Part shown: one piece after another, positions 43,296-51,770 of the stretch
How the letters are laid out: each line of letters begins with the position of its first letter
How positions within the stretch are numbered: position 1 is the stretch's first letter
Assembly (NCBI RefSeq): GCF_013415905.1
Contig: NZ_CP058909.1
Coordinates: 2,232,001-2,296,000 of the forward strand
DNA: 64,000 bases
Direction of reading: 5' to 3'
Source of the DNA: Halosimplex pelagicum
GTDB taxonomy: Archaea > Halobacteriota > Halobacteria > Halobacteriales > Haloarculaceae
Notes under the pieces: generated by a model
Database searches by the model: none
Told to the model about the DNA's origin: nothing
Seen by the model: the letters and a program-made list of their open reading frames with translations, nothing else
Program-made: the position numbers and the translations under genes

Positions 43296-45109
43296 TGTCC
43301 AGCGCCGAGCAGAACAGCCCGCCCGCCAGCGACCAGCAGGTCCTCAGTCACTTCGTCTACCGGAAGATTCGGGAGAACGGCGGTGCAGTCGCGCTGTCGA
43401 CCATCCTCTACTCGGTCAGCGACGTCGCGGATCTGACCCAAGAGGATGCCCGCGACCTCATCGACACCGGTGAGACCGCCGGGATTTACACCATCTCTCG
43501 GGACCAGCACAACGAGAAGCAGATCCAGAGCGTCGACCCGGTCGGCCCGGAGCCACCGGTCATCGGAGAGCGTTTCGGGGATCTGGACCACACCGGCGCG
43601 GACTTCGTGACGATGGACGGCGTCGACGCGACGATCGAAACGGCGCTACACGATGGTGGATACGAATCCTTCGAGGCCCTCGCGGAAGCGGACCCAAGCA
43701 CCGTCGCCGACGCGATCAACGACGAACTGGACACCCAGGCCGAGCCCGCCGACTTCGACCAGCTCACCGGGCTGACGGATTCGGAGATCACGGCCCTGCA
43801 AGATGAGGGCATCGTCACGAAGCGGGACCTCGTGCAGGCCGACCCCCAGGCAGTCGAGGCGAACACGCAGTCGGCCACACTCCTTGCCGCGAAGGTGAAA
43901 CAGGCCCAACGGCAGGTCGAAAGCGATGTCCACATCTACGACGAGCGGGAGGTCCAGCAGTTCATCAGCGAGGCCCAGCAGTCCATCCCCGCTGGAAACG
44001 AGATCGCTGCCACACAGATCCAGCGCCACGAAGCCCGGAAAAGCGAACTCGGGCACGCCGGGGCCGTCGTTCGCGAGGTCGAGGAACAGACCGAGACCGT
44101 CGGCGAGCCGCTGGCAGTTGTGGATTCGAGTCTCGATCCCGGCGACCCCGAAGCCAACTACGTCTCAGATATCGGGTTCAACGCCGACGACCCCGTGAAC
44201 ACCGGCTTCCCGGTGCTGGACGACATCGGGTACGACCTCGTGCCGAAACCGGACACACACCCCGACGCCGGCCATTCGGCGCTGCCGACCGACGAGGATG
44301 GGGCGGTCGTCCCACCGACCGTGCCCCTCGAACGGGACCTCCAGATGCCCATCGACGAACTGGTCGCGAAGAAGCTCGGTCGGAACGTCCCAGTGCGGAT
44401 CGTCGGCCCGCGTGGGTCTGGGAAGAACTACTTGATGAAGTACCTCTGCTACAAGACAAACCGGGGCTACAGGTCCTTGGACGTGGACAAAGCGACGATG
44501 CCCCAGGATTTGTTCGGCCCGATCGCCCCCGACGAAGACGGGAAGCTCGAACCGAAGAACGCCGAGGTCAAGCAGGGCCTCCTCAACGGTGACGTCATCG
44601 TGCTCAACGAGTTCCCCGTCATGCAGGCTGGGGCCGCGATGAGCCTCCACCAGCTACTCAACGAGAACAAGATCGTCATCAAAAGCCACGGCCAGGAGAT
44701 CGAACCCCACCCACAGGCGCGGCTCGTCATCACGATGAATCCGCCGACGCGGGAGTACCGGGACAGCGAGCCGATGAACTCCGCGACTCGCGGCCGGTTC
44801 CGGTCGTTCTGGCAGGGGTATCCCGACACCGTTGAGGACGAGGTCCGGGCGCTGGCCCAGCAGGTGAACACGGGCCGCACCGTCGTCGACGAACAGACGT
44901 TAGAGAAGATCGTCGAGTTCGCCCACCGAACCCGCAAAGACCAGTTCACCAACTGGCCGACGCTCTCAACGCGGAATCTCACCATCGTGTGTGAGCACAT
45001 TGCGGATGGAGCCTCTCCAAAGGCCGCGACGAAGAACGTCCTGCGGATGGTCGCAGAGCCGAACCAGCATCCCGGTGACGCCTTCGACTCGTTGGGAGAG
45101 GTGCTGTAG
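43295..45109 (+). CDS. MoxR/CobS-type AAA ATPase with N-terminal HhH region
   Basis: A 604 aa protein. The N-terminus (residues about 15-65) looks like a winged helix. Two helix-hairpin-helix-like segments follow (GGYESFEALAEADPSTVADA and TDSEITALQDEGIVTKRDL), as in nucleic-acid-binding proteins. The C-terminal AAA domain has Walker A GPRGSGKNY (371-379), Walker B VIVLNE (434-439, Asn in place of the first Asp), sensor LVITMNPP and arginine finger ATRGRFRSFW. MoxR-type ATPases work with VWA proteins; here a VWA gene follows closely. The pair resembles CobS/CobT and RavA/ViaA in organisation, and the substrate is unknown. Confidence 0.85.
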   Translation: MSSAEQNSPPASDQQVLSHFVYRKIRENGGAVALSTILYSVSDVADLTQEDARDLIDTGETAGIYTISRDQHNEKQIQSVDPVGPEPPVIGERFGDLDHTGADFVTMDGVDATIETALHDGGYESFEALAEADPSTVADAINDELDTQAEPADFDQLTGLTDSEITALQDEGIVTKRDLVQADPQAVEANTQSATLLAAKVKQAQRQVESDVHIYDEREVQQFISEAQQSIPAGNEIAATQIQRHEARKSELGHAGAVVREVEEQTETVGEPLAVVDSSLDPGDPEANYVSDIGFNADDPVNTGFPVLDDIGYDLVPKPDTHPDAGHSALPTDEDGAVVPPTVPLERDLQMPIDELVAKKLGRNVPVRIVGPRGSGKNYLMKYLCYKTNRGYRSLDVDKATMPQDLFGPIAPDEDGKLEPKNAEVKQGLLNGDVIVLNEFPVMQAGAAMSLHQLLNENKIVIKSHGQEIEPHPQARLVITMNPPTREYRDSEPMNSATRGRFRSFWQGYPDTVEDEVRALAQQVNTGRTVVDEQTLEKIVEFAHRTRKDQFTNWPTLSTRNLTIVCEHIADGASPKAATKNVLRMVAEPNQHPGDAFDSLGEVL

Positions 45110-45152
45110 GCAGCGCGAGTCGGCACCTTCACATCCGACACTCTCGGTAGAG

Positions 45153-45180
45153 TGGTTTTATGCCCCGATCAAGATTGCGT
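45153..45180 (+). promoter_or_regulatory. Element promoter motif, copy 7
   Basis: GAGTGG is supplied by the upstream bases, then TTTTA (45156-45160), then TGCCCCGATC. It lies before a short frame without a normal start codon. Confidence 0.4.
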
Positions 45181-45356
45181 TCCACGAGCAGGCGACTGTC
45201 CACGCCGAGGACAAGGCGGTACTCGAATGCGGTGAAGACGCCCGGCGTTCGTACTCGATGGCCACACTCAAGCAGACGCTGATCGCAGTCTTCGGCGCGG
45301 CACAGTCGGTCACGAGAGCCGAGGACGAGCAAGCGGACCTCGGGAGCTACTTCTGA
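45156..45356 (+). CDS. Short frame with no clear start codon
   Basis: The frame encodes IKIAFHEQATVHAEDKAVLE and ends in DEQADLGSYF. It reads like a real haloarchaeal protein of about 60 aa, and a promoter-motif copy lies where its 5' end should be. However, no ATG, GTG or TTG occurs in frame before the ATG at 45258, which would leave only 32 aa. It may be a truncated gene or use an unusual start. Confidence 0.35.
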   Translation, partial: FYAPIKIAFHEQATVHAEDKAVLECGEDARRSYSMATLKQTLIAVFGAAQSVTRAEDEQADLGSYF

Positions 45357-45386
45357 CTGTAGTGTTCGGCTGGAGGTCCGCAGAGT

Positions 45387-45415
45387 GGGTTTGTATCTCT
45401 CGGTTTGAGTAGAAG
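45387..45415 (+). promoter_or_regulatory. Element promoter motif, copy 8
   Basis: GTGGG, then TTTGTA (45390-45395), then TCTCTCGGTTTGAGTAGAAG directly before the ATG at 45416, 26 bases from the first T. This is one of the best matches. Confidence 0.6.
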
Positions 45416-45610
45416 ATGTCTCAGGAGAGTGCAGCGGAGGTGTCTCCAGCGGAAGCGGGGGACCTCACGTGCGCGGAGTGTGGTGAAGCACGACCGCCGG
45501 GGTCGAAGTTCTGCCCGGCCTGTGAAGACCAGCCTGGAGCCGTCCAGTACGCACAGGCCCCGCCGGGAACGCGGTCGCGACGGCCGTCCCACGGCAACAC
45601 CACCCGGTAA
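45416..45610 (+). CDS. Small zinc-ribbon protein
   Basis: A 64 aa protein with a compact zinc ribbon (LTCAECGEARPPGSKFCPAC, four cysteines) and a Pro/Arg-rich C-terminal tail. It starts directly at a promoter-motif copy and ends 16 bases before the VWA gene, so it is the first gene of that transcript. Its role is unknown; it may be an adaptor for the VWA protein. Confidence 0.65.
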   Translation: MSQESAAEVSPAEAGDLTCAECGEARPPGSKFCPACEDQPGAVQYAQAPPGTRSRRPSHGNTTR

Positions 45611-45626
45611 CCACATCACCAAATCA

Positions 45627-48600
45627 ATGAGTCAACGAGTACACGACACGGCGGCGACAGCCGCCGACCTCACGCCACCCGAAGCCGCACAGGTGCGGAC
45701 CTCTCGGCAACGAGCAGCAAGCCTCAAGCAGTACATCGAAGGACTGCTGCCGTCCCAGCTGGCCGCCGAGGTCGATGTCGTCATCACCGAACAGGTCTCG
45801 ACGGCGGCGGTTCTCCCGGCCACAGCCGAGGCGCTGCTGGATGGCGAGGAGACCGACTTCGACAGACAGCAGGCCAAACAGCTGGTCGAGCGCGTCAACG
45901 GCGACTACCTCGTGCTGGTCACGGGCCGCGAGGCCGATACGAGTGCGATCTGTCTCTCGGACCAACTGACCGCCGACACCGCCCACCAATTTGGGCTCGC
46001 GTTCCACGAGACCTTGCACATCCTGAAAACGTCGTTCGGCGCTGTCCAGACGCTCGTCGAGGATGAGGTCGAGGACCAATACCAGGAGTTCGTTCACGAA
46101 CTCATCAACATCGGTGAGGACGGCGCGATCGAACACGAAGCCCAGACCGGCGACGATTTCACAGAGAAAGCCGGGAATCGGCTGACGCTCGTCCGGGAGA
46201 TGCACTCCCAGACCGTCGCAGACCTGCCTTCCGAGAAGCGTGCATTCTCGTTCGGAGATGCGCTCCTGAAGGCGCTCCACGACGAGATTATCTTCCCGAC
46301 GGGCGTGACCGAGGCACTGTTGGATGACTCGGATAGTCGCGTGGGGTTCCAGAGCGCCGACGGACGAGAGGCCTTCGTTGAGGTTCACCCCGAAATCGAG
46401 TCGCTGCGGGACGACCTCCTCGCACTGCGGAGCGACCGGAGCGACCGGCTGTACGACGATGACCGGGAGGCGTCTCTCCAGCGGGCAAAGCGGATCGTCG
46501 CGTTCTGGCAGGACGTGTTGAAGCCACTCATCGAAAACGGCCACCCCCCGGCCCAACAGGGTGCGTCGGGCCAACAGCAGGGGTCGGACCACCGACAGGA
46601 GCCCCAGCAAGGCACCGGACAGGAACAGCCCCAGCAAGGCGGTGAGTCGACGCCGGGCGATCAGCAAGCCCCCGACGACGAGACGCCGGACACCGGCGAG
46701 GCCAGCCAGTCCGACCGATCGGACCCAGCCGAAGACGACGAGTTTGACTGTCCCGAGTGTGACGAGTCGTTCGACTCCGACCACGGCCGGCGCGTTCACT
46801 ACGGGCAACAGCATGGCGATACGGACGACCTCGACGACCAGCTCGAAGACGCCGGGACGGACAGCCCACAGGCCGACGCCGGCGACAGCAACAGCAGCCC
46901 GTCACCGGACGGAACGGTCGACCCAGAAGACCTCTCGCTTGAGACAGAAAACTACGACAACCCGCTCCAGAGCGTCGGCGAGCACCCATCCGTCGATGAC
47001 GAGCCTGACCCCGCGGACGTCGACGACAGCAATCTGCGCCCGGTCTCGGGGAGCCCGGACACCGACGCCGACGACACCCAGGAGACTACCGCCGACGACG
47101 GGCCGACCGGGGACGAGGCCGAGACAGGCTCGGACACTCCCCCTGCGGACGCACCCGAGGCGGGTCCAGACGGGGAGCCGGACACCGACCCCGGTAGTGA
47201 TGGAGCCGAGCCCTCCAGTAGTCCCGGCGAGCCGCCCAACAGCGACGATACCACCGCCGATGGGACGGCCCCTGGAGCCATCGGTGACGAGTCCAGCGAG
47301 ACGCCGGGAAGCGATACCGGCGACGACGGTAGTACCAGTGCCAGTAAGGGACAGGCCGAGGCCGACTCGGAGCGTGGCGACGAACAGGCGGACCCGGAAA
47401 CGACATCCACGGCATCGAGTGCAGCCACGTCCGACCTCGCGTCCCACACCGACCAGAGTGGGGCAGACGACGAGAACCAACAGGCAACCTTCGGGGACTT
47501 CACGACCGACGACAGCGACGACACCGACGAGACTGGGGCCGGGAAGGACGACGTGGCTGGTGACGACACGGCCGACAACGCACCCGACACCGAGCCGGCC
47601 GCAGACGGCGCTGACAGCGATGGCGCTACCGAGCCGGGGGACTCGACCGCGGATAGCGACCAACCGGACACGGACCATCCTGACACGCCGAGCGGCGACG
47701 GGCAGGACAACGACGAGGATGGGATGGACTTCGATCCCAGCGGCGGGTCGAGCGGGCCGGACACGCCGACGGCCACGGACGGCGATTCACAGCCGGATGC
47801 AGCCAGTACGCTCAACGACACCGACACGACCGCCGATGACAGCAGCGAGTCGGCCACCGAGACGACACCCTCCAGCAATACCGAGGCTGGGGGTGAAACG
47901 GACTCGGCATCGGCAACCGGAAGCGAGGCAGCTGACCAGAACGACGGCGACAGCGACAACGCCACGGCTGGTCGCGACGAGGACACCCCGGACGGCCCGG
48001 CCCACGCCGGGGCCGACCTAGAGCCCGAGGACTTCGCGGGGGACCGCCAGCGGGCCACCAGAACGGCCGAGGAGAGTACCATCGACGAACAGGGTCTCGA
48101 AGAAGACCTCCAATCGCTCGAATCGGCGCTCGGGGACGAAGCAGAGACGGCACCGGACGGCGACGACGGCGGCGGCGACGGCGCGGGACCGGGGTCGGTC
48201 GACGAGCTCACCATCCTGCCCGATCCCGAGGACGGCGAGTTGAGCGAGGACTGGCAGGCGATCGAACGGTCGGCAGGTACGGTTGCGGACACGCTGGCGA
48301 AAGAACTCCGACTCGACCAGCAGACGAGCGCGCGAAACGGGCTCTCCTCCGGGACGCAGGTCAACACCAAGACGGCCTACCGGCTGAACCACAACGACCC
48401 TCGGACGTTCTCGGAGACGCTGCCCGGCGAGGAGAAGGAGTATTTCGTCGTGTTCGTGCTGGACCGGTCCTCCTCGATGGGGCCGGGCTACTACGCGAAT
48501 CGGTCAACTGGTCCCGCAAAGATCGACGTCGCGACGAGTGCCGTCGCCCGGTTCGCGGTCGCGTGTGAGGACCTGGACATTGACGTGGCGATCATCGACT

Positions 48601-48992
48601 TCTACGACGAGGAGGCCCGATACGTCAAGCCACCGTCGGTCGAGGCGGAGTTCGCCCAGCAATCCATCCTGAACACGGACAACGCCGGCGGCACGCCGCT
48701 CTCGGATGCGCTGTCGCTGGCCCGGACAGTCGCCGACGCCGACGCCAAGGAGTCACTGATCATCACCATCACCGACGACAAGCCGGCCGACGTCGAAGAT
48801 GTCGAAACCCAGATCAAGGCGTCGTACGCGCCGGTGTGTTCGCTCACCATCGCCACCGACTGTGAGTTCGGGAATCCGCCCGCCAAGGCTGAGCGGCTGG
48901 AGAAGACCTACGACCAAACGACGACGGTGTACGACCCCTCGAAGCTCGAAGACAGAATCGACCAGCTGGCTTCGCTCCTCGGGGCGTACTGA
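45627..48992 (+). CDS. Metallopeptidase-like VWA protein (CobT/DUF2201-like), giant acidic linker
   Basis: A 1121 aa protein. The N-terminal domain carries HETLH at 127-131 (HExxH zinc-protease type, in AFHETLHILK), followed by a conserved acidic stretch (HELINIGEDGAIEHE). A C2H2 zinc finger follows (C375, C378, H391, H396). Residues about 400-880 are an almost pure Asp/Glu/Ser/Thr/Pro/Gly low-complexity linker. The C-terminal von Willebrand A domain (from about 938) has a complete MIDAS: DRSSS at 946-950, then GGTPLSDAL and a later Asp. The start at 45627 is chosen because upstream codons give an Arg-rich shadow peptide. It is the likely partner of the AAA ATPase. Confidence 0.85.
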   Translation: MSQRVHDTAATAADLTPPEAAQVRTSRQRAASLKQYIEGLLPSQLAAEVDVVITEQVSTAAVLPATAEALLDGEETDFDRQQAKQLVERVNGDYLVLVTGREADTSAICLSDQLTADTAHQFGLAFHETLHILKTSFGAVQTLVEDEVEDQYQEFVHELINIGEDGAIEHEAQTGDDFTEKAGNRLTLVREMHSQTVADLPSEKRAFSFGDALLKALHDEIIFPTGVTEALLDDSDSRVGFQSADGREAFVEVHPEIESLRDDLLALRSDRSDRLYDDDREASLQRAKRIVAFWQDVLKPLIENGHPPAQQGASGQQQGSDHRQEPQQGTGQEQPQQGGESTPGDQQAPDDETPDTGEASQSDRSDPAEDDEFDCPECDESFDSDHGRRVHYGQQHGDTDDLDDQLEDAGTDSPQADAGDSNSSPSPDGTVDPEDLSLETENYDNPLQSVGEHPSVDDEPDPADVDDSNLRPVSGSPDTDADDTQETTADDGPTGDEAETGSDTPPADAPEAGPDGEPDTDPGSDGAEPSSSPGEPPNSDDTTADGTAPGAIGDESSETPGSDTGDDGSTSASKGQAEADSERGDEQADPETTSTASSAATSDLASHTDQSGADDENQQATFGDFTTDDSDDTDETGAGKDDVAGDDTADNAPDTEPAADGADSDGATEPGDSTADSDQPDTDHPDTPSGDGQDNDEDGMDFDPSGGSSGPDTPTATDGDSQPDAASTLNDTDTTADDSSESATETTPSSNTEAGGETDSASATGSEAADQNDGDSDNATAGRDEDTPDGPAHAGADLEPEDFAGDRQRATRTAEESTIDEQGLEEDLQSLESALGDEAETAPDGDDGGGDGAGPGSVDELTILPDPEDGELSEDWQAIERSAGTVADTLAKELRLDQQTSARNGLSSGTQVNTKTAYRLNHNDPRTFSETLPGEEKEYFVVFVLDRSSSMGPGYYANRSTGPAKIDVATSAVARFAVACEDLDIDVAIIDFYDEEARYVKPPSVEAEFAQQSILNTDNAGGTPLSDALSLARTVADADAKESLIITITDDKPADVEDVETQIKASYAPVCSLTIATDCEFGNPPAKAERLEKTYDQTTTVYDPSKLEDRIDQLASLLGAY

Positions 48993-49014
48993 GTCACAGA
49001 CCCTCTGCCGGGGT

Positions 49015-49045
49015 CTGTTTTTGTCCTCCGGCTGAGGTGAGGAGG
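49015..49045 (+). promoter_or_regulatory. Element promoter motif, copy 9
   Basis: TTTTTG (49018-49023), then TCCTCCGGCTGAGGTGAGG. The next start codon is 94 bases after the first T, so this belongs to the long-leader class. Confidence 0.55.
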
Positions 49046-49065
49046 ATAAGTAGTGGAGAGGAATC

Positions 49066-49087
49066 CCCTCACGAAGTCGTGTGAGGG
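49066..49087 (+). promoter_or_regulatory. Leader hairpin before the 135 aa gene
   Basis: CCCTCAC (49066-49072) and GTGAGGG (49081-49087) form a perfect 7-bp stem with an eight-base loop inside the predicted mRNA leader, 25 bases before the start codon. Confidence 0.45.
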
Positions 49088-49111
49088 CGATTCTGCCGCT
49101 ACTGGTGTCCA

Positions 49112-49519
49112 ATGACGTACAACATCACCGACAAACAGAGAGAACGGCTGCGAACCGTCGTAGAGATCGACGACCCCCGTGAACGGGTTGTTGAGTTAGC
49201 CGAGGTGACGACGGAAATCGGAGAGCAGAACGACGCCCCCGATATGGAGGCCCTCGCGAGACACGTCGCGACTCACGAAGTCGTGGGGACAGGGATGGGA
49301 ATGGCGCTTTCAGAGGTCCTCGAGCATCTCTCCGACCTGACGCAACTTCGGGACGGACTCGATATCCCCACGCACGGTGGGGACGGGGATCTACTGGAAG
49401 ACATGACGCTGCACGAGCGATTCGACCACGACGTGTACTATGCGCTTCAAACCCTCTACGGGAAGCTCATCTACGACGAGTTGCCAGACCACCAGAAGAC
49501 GGTAATGAACCTACGATGA
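49112..49519 (+). CDS. Hypothetical protein
   Basis: A 135 aa acidic, mostly helical soluble protein with no recognised motif. It is preceded by a long-leader promoter copy with a hairpin and coupled by ATGA to the next gene. Confidence 0.6.
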   Translation: MTYNITDKQRERLRTVVEIDDPRERVVELAEVTTEIGEQNDAPDMEALARHVATHEVVGTGMGMALSEVLEHLSDLTQLRDGLDIPTHGGDGDLLEDMTLHERFDHDVYYALQTLYGKLIYDELPDHQKTVMNLR

Positions 49520-50514
49520 CCGAAACAGACAGTCCGAACCAACAGTCGCTCGACGCTTTCCAGGCCGAGAGTAGTGACACGGCAGGCGAACAACAGAACC
49601 AATCAACCCCGACCCAGACAGAAAGCACTTCCAGCAATACGAGTCCGCTTACTGAACTCTACGAGGTTCTCACCAAAGCCTCAGAAGATCGACTCCCGGC
49701 AGCGGCTCAGGACCTCGCCATTTCGAACACAATAGAGCCGGATTCGCGACGGCACACGACGAAGGACCTTCCAGACGGAGTCCCGGCACTCCCGTTCGAG
49801 ATCGGGCAATGGGAACTTGCGGTCTCAAATAGCGAGCGCGTCATCTACGCGACATCCGGGGACGCCTACGACTACCGCTGGGGCGAAGGTGGCGCTCTCT
49901 GCGGGATGGAGGTTTACCTGAACAATCGGGGCGCGAACAAGGACGGCAAGTACCACCGCCGGGTTTCGACGGTCGTCGGCTTCGAGAACGGAGACCAGAT
50001 CCAGCGCAAGAGCGTTGACTCGAAAGACGACCTAATCTCTGTTCGTGGACACAACGTTGGAGAGAACGACGGCGACTACGGGTACGGCTCCGGGACGAAA
50101 ACAAGAGCTGAGACAGCGGAAGAGGCTATCATCGAACTCCTACTCCACCTCCACCACAATCCGGGACCGTTCGGCCGATATGTGGAGACCGAGCCGACCA
50201 CTGACTGGTCGCTCCACAAGCTCTCTCCCCGAAGCGTGACTTGGACCGCAGATGGACCGACGCAGATTGACGATGATACGCTGCGGCTCTCACTCCACGA
50301 CGACAAACTCTCGATCAAGAGCAACGACGAGGACCAGCCAGCACACATGAGGTCATGCTACAACCTCCCGACCCTCGAATCAATCTCGGATTCGTTAGTA
50401 GTCGAGCAGGGGAAAATCCACGAGTTCGAGACGCCGGCGGCGGCCATCACCGCAGCGAACGACCTACTTTCAGATTCGCCGGGCGAGTCGATTACGGCCG
50501 GTCAAGTAGAGTAG
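49516..50514 (+). CDS. Hypothetical protein with N-terminal PIP-box-like motif
   Basis: A 332 aa protein. Near its N-terminus NQQSLDAFQ (about residues 8-16) fits the Q-x-x-L-x-x-F pattern of PCNA-interacting peptides, set in a disordered Ser/Thr/Gln-rich tail. The rest is a soluble domain of unknown family. Coupling to the preceding gene by ATGA suggests a joint function. Confidence 0.6.
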   Translation: MTETDSPNQQSLDAFQAESSDTAGEQQNQSTPTQTESTSSNTSPLTELYEVLTKASEDRLPAAAQDLAISNTIEPDSRRHTTKDLPDGVPALPFEIGQWELAVSNSERVIYATSGDAYDYRWGEGGALCGMEVYLNNRGANKDGKYHRRVSTVVGFENGDQIQRKSVDSKDDLISVRGHNVGENDGDYGYGSGTKTRAETAEEAIIELLLHLHHNPGPFGRYVETEPTTDWSLHKLSPRSVTWTADGPTQIDDDTLRLSLHDDKLSIKSNDEDQPAHMRSCYNLPTLESISDSLVVEQGKIHEFETPAAAITAANDLLSDSPGESITAGQVE

Positions 50515-50544
50515 TACGATAGCCGATTTCTGTTCAGTGGACCC

Positions 50545-50583
50545 CAGTTTGTATGCCCCGTTTTGGTTGAGGGAAATCTGAAT
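50545..50583 (+). promoter_or_regulatory. Element promoter motif, copy 10
   Basis: TTTGTA (50548-50553), then TGCCCCGTTTTGGTTGAGGG. The ATG at 50584 is 36 bases after the first T. It drives a run of four genes with short gaps or overlaps. Confidence 0.55.
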
Positions 50584-51048
50584 ATGAGTGTTCAGTCGCC
50601 TACAAGCCAAAGTCCGCATACCAAGGAGAAGGCCGCCGGTCGGTTCATCAAGCAGCTGCTGGAACTGCGGCGAGGCCAGCATCTCAGGGTCCACCTGGAG
50701 GACTGTCCGGTTCCTGACTTCCATTCGGAAGACAACGTGTACGAGGTCACCAAGACGGTGGTAGCGACCTCGAAAAGCGGCGAGGAGTGTTACTTCAAGA
50801 TTTTTCTCGGGTCCGATCACGTCCACTCGATGAGTGATCCCGTATTCAAAATCGTCGTCTCTCGAAACGTTCCCAACAAGATTGGGATGACACGCCCGAA
50901 GGCCGAATGGGGGAAGCACTGGATGAACGCTCGCACCGGGAAGAATCGATGGGGGAACAACAAGTGGAAGCAACTACACGGCAACCCTGAGGACATCACG
51001 ATCGTCGCCGACGTCAATCGGTGTTCAGAGTGTGGACGTCCCCTGTAG
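50584..51048 (+). CDS. Hypothetical protein with C-terminal Cys pair
   Basis: A 154 aa basic-to-neutral soluble protein. The last residues RCSECGRPL hold a CxxC pair, possibly half of a zinc site shared with a partner or a dimer. The start at 50584 follows the promoter motif. The next gene begins nine bases after its stop. Confidence 0.6.
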   Translation: MSVQSPTSQSPHTKEKAAGRFIKQLLELRRGQHLRVHLEDCPVPDFHSEDNVYEVTKTVVATSKSGEECYFKIFLGSDHVHSMSDPVFKIVVSRNVPNKIGMTRPKAEWGKHWMNARTGKNRWGNNKWKQLHGNPEDITIVADVNRCSECGRPL

Positions 51049-51057
51049 CAAGAGCCG

Positions 51058-51438
51058 ATGACCACTTCAGATCATCTGCGCGACCTCGGATACCGAGCTC
51101 GAGAGCGAGAAGACACTCCGATTCACAACTGCGAGCCAATCTCGAAGGCGCTCGCTGAACTCTGCCGGCGGGCGGATATTCCCGCGGAAGCCCGCGAACG
51201 GGCACTGGGCGAACAGCATATCACGCACTATGTCGTGATGGTTCCCGCCAGCGAAATCTCCGATATCGACCACGATGACGGGACTGTCTACGTGGACCCG
51301 ACCATCGACCAGTTCACTCTCGAAAACTGGCGGAATGGGACTACGAAAGTCGGGCTCGCCCGTCGTGAGGATCTCCCAGAGGTCGGCATCTATCCGCCTG
51401 ACGCCGAGGAGCGAGAGGTGTGGTATCACCGAAAATGA
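51058..51438 (+). CDS. Small protein with a possible Cys-His-Asp triad
   Basis: A 126 aa protein. HNCEPISKALAELC, ITHYVVMVPASEI and VYVDPTIDQF place Cys, His and Asp in the order seen in transglutaminase-like hydrolases, the same layout as the 186 aa protein at 31053. Catalysis is inference. It ends with an ATGA overlap with the GNAT gene. Confidence 0.55.
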   Translation: MTTSDHLRDLGYRAREREDTPIHNCEPISKALAELCRRADIPAEARERALGEQHITHYVVMVPASEISDIDHDDGTVYVDPTIDQFTLENWRNGTTKVGLARREDLPEVGIYPPDAEEREVWYHRK

Positions 51439-51770
51439 GCACGGACAGCAATACCCCCAATGCCAATTCCTCAATCCGGTTGGGCTCTGAATTCACTATC
51501 TTCCACGGGGACACGCCGATCGGGTACATCGAACCGTTCGGAGACCGTAATCACATCATCGGGCACATCGAGATTATGGAAGAGTACCGTGGGAGCGGAT
51601 ACGGGAAGGCCGCAACCGAAGCCTTCGTCCAACGGGCGAAGGCAAACGGAGCCGTCAGCGTGGAAACCTCGGTTGTAATCTCGCCGGCGTTCGAGCATAT
51701 CGCGCGTGAGTTGGGGTTCACTGAAACCGCTCATGAAGAAGATGGTCTCTACCTCTCGAAATCGCTATGA
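51435..51770 (+). CDS. GNAT-family N-acetyltransferase
   Basis: A 111 aa minimal GNAT. The acetyl-CoA-binding motif A is clear: HIEIMEEYRGSGYGKAATEAFV (R/Q-x-x-G-x-G/A). The C-terminal part (HIARELGFTETA) is the usual motif B. The short length leaves the N-terminal strands reduced. It acylates an unknown substrate. Overlaps on both sides show tight coupling. Confidence 0.85.
   Translation: MSTDSNTPNANSSIRLGSEFTIFHGDTPIGYIEPFGDRNHIIGHIEIMEEYRGSGYGKAATEAFVQRAKANGAVSVETSVVISPAFEHIARELGFTETAHEEDGLYLSKSL

Noticed and set aside
45258-45356. A 32-codon gene starting at the ATG 45258
   Set aside because: The protein-like reading extends well upstream in the same frame, so this ATG is unlikely to be the true start.
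45405-45626. N-terminal extension of the VWA protein by 74 codons
   Set aside because: The extension is Arg-rich, unlike the acidic protein, and is an alternative frame of the zinc-ribbon gene at 45416-45610.
46952-48370. 472-codon Ser-rich minus-strand frame
   Set aside because: It is the reverse reading of the Asp/Ser/Thr/Gly linker of the VWA protein; low complexity creates the long frame.
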